Source: Astropecten irregularis (Eukaryota > Echinodermata > Asteroidea > Paxillosida > Astropectinidae). Taken from it: a stretch of DNA of 64,000 nucleotides. Of the stretch, positions 59,618-64,000 are shown piece after piece. The position numbers and the translations under genes are program-made. The first letter of the stretch is position 1. Every line of letters begins with the position of its first letter. Location: positions 7,832,614 to 7,896,613 of the forward strand of contig OZ020258.1 in assembly GCA_963971285.1 (NCBI GenBank), written 5' to 3'. The notes beneath the pieces were generated by a model that was given only the letters and a program-made list of their open reading frames with translations, was not told the origin of the DNA and did no database searches.

Positions 59618-62246
59618 TTGAAATTTCTCCCTCAATACTTAGGCAATCGAGCTGAAACTTGCACGAAATGTAGCCCTACATGTTCTCTACAGGAAAGTAT
59701 GAGCTGTGCCAAATTCCAAAGTCATGTTCATGGCCGAAAATCCGAGTATAGCACCACACGCTATGCGACAAACGCCAGAGCAGTCGGCAGAAAAACTGCA
59801 CTTAGACTATGAGACACTTTTTTCTGCTAGAGTTTGACATTTCTCCCTCAATACTTAGGCAATCGAGCTGAAACTTGCACGAAATGTAGCCCCAGATGTT
59901 CTCTACAGGAAAGTATGAGCTGTGCCAAATTCCAAAGTCATGTTCATGGCCGAAAATCCAAGTATAGCACCACACGCTATGCGACAAAACGGCAGAGCAC
60001 GCGGAAAAACAAAACCTGCACTTAGACTATGAGACACTTTTTTCTGTTAGAGTTTGAAATTTCTCCCTCAATACAGAGGCAATCGAGCTGAAACTTGCAC
60101 GAAATGTAGCCCCAGATGTACTCTAAATGAAAGTATGAGCTGTGCCAAATTCCAAAGTCATGTTCATGGCCGAAAATCCAAGTATAGCACCACACGCTAT
60201 GCGACAAAACGGCAGAGCAGTCGGCAGAAAAACTGCACTTAGACTATGAGACACTTTTTTCTGCTAGAGTTTGAAATTTCTCCCTCAATACTGAGGCCAT
60301 CGAGCTGAAACTTGCACGAAATGTAGCCCCAGATGTAATCTACAGGAAAGTATGAGCAGTGCCAAATTCCAAAGTCATGTTCATGGCCGAAAATCCAAGT
60401 ATAGCACCACACGCTATGCAACAAAACGGCAGAGCACGCGGCAAAAAAAAAAAAAAAAAAAATTAGACTATGAGACACTTTTTTCTGATAGAGTTTGAAA
60501 TTTCTCCCTCAATACTTAGGCAATCGAGCTGAAACTTGCACGAAATGTAGCCACAGATGTTCTCTACAGGAAAATATAAGCTGTGCCAAATTCCAAAGTC
60601 ATGTTCATGGCCGAAAATCCAAGTATAGCACCACACGCTATGCGACAAAACGGCAGAGCAGTCGGCAGAAAAACTGCACTTAGACTATGAGACACTTTTT
60701 TCTGCTAGAGTTTGAAATTTCTCCCTCAATACTGAGGCCATCGAGCTGAAACTTGCACGAAATGTAGCCCCATATGTAATCTACAGGAAAGTATGAGCAG
60801 TGCCAAATTCCAAAGTCATGTTCATGGCCGAAAATCCAAGTATAGCACCACACGCTATGCAACAAAACGGCAGAGCACGCGGCAAAAAAAAAACCTGCAC
60901 TTAGACTATGAGACACTTTTTTCTGCTAGAGTTTAAAATTTCTCCCTCAATACTTAGGCAATCGAGCTGAAACTTGCACGAAATGTAGCCCCAGATGTAA
61001 TCTACAGGAAAATATGAGCAGTGCCAAATTCCAAAGTCATGTTCATGGCCGAAAATCCAAGTATATCACCACACGCTATGCAACAAAACGGCAGAGCACG
61101 CGGCAAAAAAAAAACCTGCACTTAGACTATGAGACACTTTTTTCTGCTAGAGTTTGAAATTTCTCCCTCAATACTTAGGCAATCGAGCTGAAACTTGCAC
61201 GAAATGTAGCCCTACATGTTCTCTACAGGAAAGTATGAGCTGTGCCAAATTCCAAAGTCATATTCATGGCCGAAAATCCAAGTATAGCACCACACGCTAT
61301 GCGACAAAACGGCAGAGCAGTCGGCAGAAAAACTGCACTTAGACTATGAGACACTTTTTTTCTGCTAGAGTTTGAAATTTCTCCCTCAATACTTAGGCAA
61401 TCGAGCTGAAACTTGCACGAAATGTAGCCACAGATGTTCTCTACAGGAAAGTATGAGCTGTGCCAAATTCCAAAGTCATGTTCATGGCCGAAAATCCAAG
61501 TATAGCACCACACGCTATGCGACAAAACGGCAGAGCACGCGGCAAAAAAAAAACTGCACTTAGACTATGAGACACTTTTTTCTGTTAGAATTTGAAATTT
61601 CTCCCTCAATACAGAGGCAATCGAGCTGAAACTTGCACGAAATGTAGCCCCAGATGTACTCTAAATGAAAGTATGAGCTGTGTCAAATTCCAAAGTCATG
61701 TTCATGGCCGAAAATCCAAGTATAGCACCACACGCTATGCGACAAAACGGCAGAGCAGTCGGCAGAAAAACTGCACTTAGACTATGAGACACTTTTTTCT
61801 GCTAGAGTTTGAAATTTCTCCCTCAATACTGAGGCCATCGAGCTGAAACTTGCACGAAATGTAGCCCTACATGTTCTCTACAGGAAAGTATGAGCTGTGC
61901 CAAATTCCAAAGTCATATTCATGGCCGAAAATCCAAGTATAGCACCACACGCTATGCGACAAAACGGCAGAGCAGTCGGCAGAAAAACTGCACTTAGACT
62001 ATGAGACACTTTTTTTCTGCTAGAGTTTGAAATTTCTCCCTCAATACTTAGGCAATCGAGCTGAAACTTGCACGAAATGTAGCCACAGATGTTCTCTAAA
62101 GGAAAGTATGAGCTGTGCCAAATTCCAAAGTCATGTTCATGGCCGAAAATCCAAGTATAGCACCACACGCTATGCGACAAAACGGCAGAGCACGCGGCAA
62201 AAAAAAAACTGCACTTAGACTATGAGACACTTTTTTCTGTTAGAAT
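59618..62246. repeat. Copy B counterpart of the terminal block
   Basis: Starts: 59618 l/a, 59834 b2, 60054 h, 60271 g, 60495 j, 60712 g, 60933 f, 61154 l, 61372 k, 61592 h2, 61809 g/l, 62027 k. It keeps separate h and g where copy A has a fusion. The b2 at 59834 has GCGGAAAAACAAAACC instead of GCGGCAAAACAAAACC. Confidence 0.89.
60443..60462. repeat. Expanded A20 homopolymer
   Basis: Twenty consecutive A residues follow GCACGCGGC in the g monomer at 60271, directly joined to TTAGACTATG. Other long-end monomers have A8-A12 followed by CCTGCAC or CTGCAC. Here the CCTGCAC is absent, so the change is both an expansion and a replacement (net +3 bp). It may be a real slippage event or a sequencing or consensus error in a homopolymer. 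Confidence 0.85.
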
Positions 62247-64000
62247 TTGAAATTTCTCCCTCAATACAGAGGCAATCGAGCTGAAACTTGCACGAAATGT
62301 AGCCCCAGATGTACTCTAAATGAAAGTATGAGCTGTGTCAAATTTCAAAGTCATGTTCATGGCCGAAAATCCAAGTATAGCACCACACGCTATGCGACAA
62401 AACGGCAGAGCAGTCGGCAGAAAAACTGCACTTAGACTATGAGACACTTTTTTCTGCTAGAGTTTGAAATTTCTCCCTCAATACTGAGGCCATCGAGCTG
62501 AAACTTGCAAGAAATGTAGCCCCATATGTAATCTACAGGAAAGTATGAGCAGTGCCAAATTCCAAAGTCATGTTCATGGCCGAAAATCCAAGTATAGCAC
62601 CACACGCTATGCAACAAAACGGCAGAGCACGCGGCAAAAAAAAAACCTGCACTTAGACTATGAGACACTTTTTTCTGCTAGAGTTTAAAATTTCTCCCTC
62701 AATACTTAGGCAATCGAGCTGAAACTTGCACGAAATGTAGCCCTAGATGTAATCTACAGGAAAATATGAGCACTGCCAAATTCCAAAGTCATGATCATGG
62801 CCGAAAATCCAAGTATATCACCACACGCTATGCGACAAACGCCAGAGCAGTCGGCAGAAAAACTGCACTTAGACTATGAGACACTTTTTTTCTGCTAGAG
62901 TTTGACATTTCTCCCTCAATACAGAGGCAATCGAGCTGAAACTTGCACGAAATGTAGCCCCAGATGTTCTCTACAGGAAAGTATGAGCTGTGCCAAATTC
63001 CAAAGTCATGTTCATGGCCGAAAATCCAAGTATAGCACCACACGCTATGCGACAAAACGGCAGAGCACGCGGCAAAAAAAAAACTGCACTTAGACTATGA
63101 GACACTTTTTTCTGTTAGAATTTGAAATTTCTCCCTCAATACAGAGGCAATCGAGCTGAAGCTTGCACGAAATGTAGCCCCAGATGTACTCTAAATGAAA
63201 GTATGAGCTCTGTCAAATTCCAAGGTCATGTTCATGGCCGAAAATCCAAGTATAGCACCACACGCTATGCGACAAAACGGCAGAGCAGTCGGCAGAAAAA
63301 CTGCACTTAGACTATGAGACACTTTTTCTCTGCTAGAGTTTGAAATTTCTCCCTCAATACTGAGGCCATCGAGCTGAAACTTGCACGAAATGTAGCCCCC
63401 GATGTAATCTACAGGAAAGTATGAGCAGTGCCAAATTCCAAAGTCATGTTCATGGCCGAAAATCCAAGTATAGCACCACACGCTATGCAACAAAACGGCA
63501 GAGCACGCGGCAAAAAAAAAACCTGCACTTAGACTATGAGACACTTTTTTCTGTTAGAGTTTGAAATTTCTCCCTCAATACTTAGGCAATCGAGCTGAAA
63601 CTTGCACGAAATGTAGCCCCAGATGTAATCTACAGGAAAATATGAGCTGTGCCAAATTTCCAAAGTCATGTTCATGGCCGAAAATCCAAGTATAGCACCA
63701 CACGCTATGCGACAAAACGGCAGAGCAGTCGGCAGAAAAACTGCACTTAGACTATGAGACACTTTTTTCTGCTAGAGTTTGAAATTTCTCCCTCAATACT
63801 TAGGCAACCGAGCTGAAACTTGCAAGAAATGTAGCCCCAGATGTAATCTACAGGAAAGTATGAGCAGTGCCAAATTCCAAAGTCATGTTCATGGCCGAAA
63901 ATCCAAGTATAGCACCACACGCTATGCAACAAAACGGCAGAGCACGCGACAAAAAAAAAACCTGCACTTAGACTATGAGACACTTTTTTTCTGCTAGAGT
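62247..64000. repeat. Right-edge block: third occurrence of the 29.2-30.9 kb sequence
   Basis: Starts: 62247 h2, 62464 g, 62685 (f/d2), 62902 (e/b4), 63122 h2, 63340 g, 63561 i, 63779 n. The match to 49106-50857 is at +13,141 to +13,143 bp and to 29173-30924 at about +33,075 bp, including GCAAGAAATG, CCCTAGATG and TCCAAGGTCATG. Private bases: ATGATCATGG near 62,794, GAAGCTTGCACG near 63,160 and an extra T in CCAAATTTCC near 63,657. The array continues past the window. Confidence 0.9.

Larger units (their letters stand above)
44286..62246. repeat. Large duplication copy B, 82 monomers (about 17.96 kb)
   Basis: Matches copy A at three successive offsets: +19,933 bp (44286 to about 54,830), +17,962 bp (about 54,860 to 60,270) and +18,182/18,181 bp (60495 to 62246). 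The first shift is a 9-monomer loss. The second reflects the monomer that copy A lost at 42092 plus a longer A tract. The one-base final change comes from a T7 versus T6 run before 43411 and 61592. Confidence 0.92.
1..64000. repeat. Satellite DNA array, ~219 bp monomer, multi-scale higher-order repeats
   Basis: Every part of the window is the same unit in the same orientation, recognisable by TAGAGTTTGAAATTTC, GAAACTTGCACGAAATG, CATGTTCATGGCCGAAAATC, CACCACACGCTATGC and GACTATGAGACACTTTTTTC. I count about 292 monomers plus a 163 bp partial one at the left edge. Lengths fall in two classes: 216-218 bp when the 3' part reads GCAGTCGGCAGAAAAACTGC, and 219-224 bp when it reads GCACGCGGC followed by an A tract. 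No inverted monomer, foreign insertion or single-copy stretch was seen, so there is no gene-bearing interval. Such arrays in eukaryotes are usually centromeric, pericentromeric or heterochromatic; which applies here cannot be told from sequence alone. The family is not one I can name. Confidence 0.97.

Noticed and set aside
1-64000. CRISPR-like array (regular repeats)
   Set aside because: The whole 219 bp unit is repeated with no unique spacers, there are no cas genes, and the variation is by shared subtypes.
1-64000. CENP-B box (TTCGNNNNANNCGGG) in the monomer
   Set aside because: TTCG occurs only on the minus strand, in CATTTCGTGCAAGTTTC and GATTTTCGGCCATGAAC. Neither is followed by the CGGG at the needed spacing, so no match to the mammalian motif.
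1-64000. Pol III promoter and terminator (TAGCACCACAC as an A box, TTTTTT as a terminator), i.e. a tRNA-derived SINE
   Set aside because: No B box resembling GGTTCGANTCC is present, the A-box match is poor, and there are no target-site duplications or dispersed copies; the T run is just part of the monomer.
1-64000. rDNA intergenic spacer repeats or rRNA genes
   Set aside because: No rRNA-like sequence appears anywhere in 64 kb.

Overview
The whole 64,000 bp window is one uninterrupted, head-to-tail tandem array of a single satellite DNA family. About 292 monomers follow a 163 bp partial monomer at the left edge. All lie in the same orientation, and each is 216-224 bp long (mean near 219 bp) apart from one truncated remnant. 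GC is about 44% (95 of 216 bases counted by hand in one monomer). I see no gene, tRNA, rRNA, transposon, retroelement, CRISPR array or unique-sequence island. Open frames of 60-135 codons occur on both strands of nearly every monomer. I read them as by-products of a repeated, mostly stop-free sequence. Long homogeneous arrays with multi-scale higher-order repeats (HORs) are typical of eukaryotic centromeric, pericentromeric or other heterochromatic satellites. I cannot name the species or the satellite family.

Monomer starts are given at the TTG (or TTA) of the motif TAGAGTTTGAAATTTC. Subtypes are named by diagnostic bases. a = CAAAACTT + CCTACATGTTCCC; b = TTTGACATTT + AGATGTTCTC; c = CAACCGAG + CTTGTCATGG; d1/d2 = GAAACGTAG; e = CAGAGGCAATCG with GACATTT and an A10 tract; f = TTTAAAATTT + TGTAATC + TATATC + A10; g = CTGAGGCCATCG + TGTAATC + A10; h = CAGAGG + TACTCTAAATGAAAG; i = TGTACTCTACAGG; j and k = GCCACAG; l = CATATTCATGG; m = CATGTCATGG; n = CAACCGAG + TGTAATC + A10; x = c/d2 chimera. 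b2, b3 and b4 are b with three different 3' ends; h2 is h preceded by TTAGAATTT.

Layout. Bases 1-18,650 form a restless region of short, repeatedly rearranged HORs: a 6-mer of 1,311 bp twice, 4-mers of 881 and 873 bp, a 433 bp dimer, a 5-mer of 1,092 bp and a 26-monomer-spaced paralogy. Bases 18,652-26,109 hold a 17-monomer (3,726 bp) tandem duplication, followed by 5-mers of 1,096 bp. From about 24.2 kb to 62.2 kb there are two copies of a very large unit. Copy A (about 24.2-44.2 kb) is 91 monomers, 19,933 bp. Copy B (about 44.2-62.2 kb) has a 9-monomer excision and one monomer that copy A lacks. Inside each copy is a 9-mer HOR of 1,971 bp. The right end (61.8-64.0 kb) begins a third occurrence of the sequence at 28.7 kb and 48.7 kb.

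The main biological content is the recombination record. At least fourteen chimeric monomers mark unequal-exchange or conversion junctions, mostly switching inside the monomer in register. One junction at 9,981-9,983 is out of register and looks like non-homologous repair. Several diagnostic variants are C-to-T or G-to-A changes at CpG, suggesting past methylation. Subtype and offset assignments were made by reading diagnostic bases and coordinates, not by alignment software.
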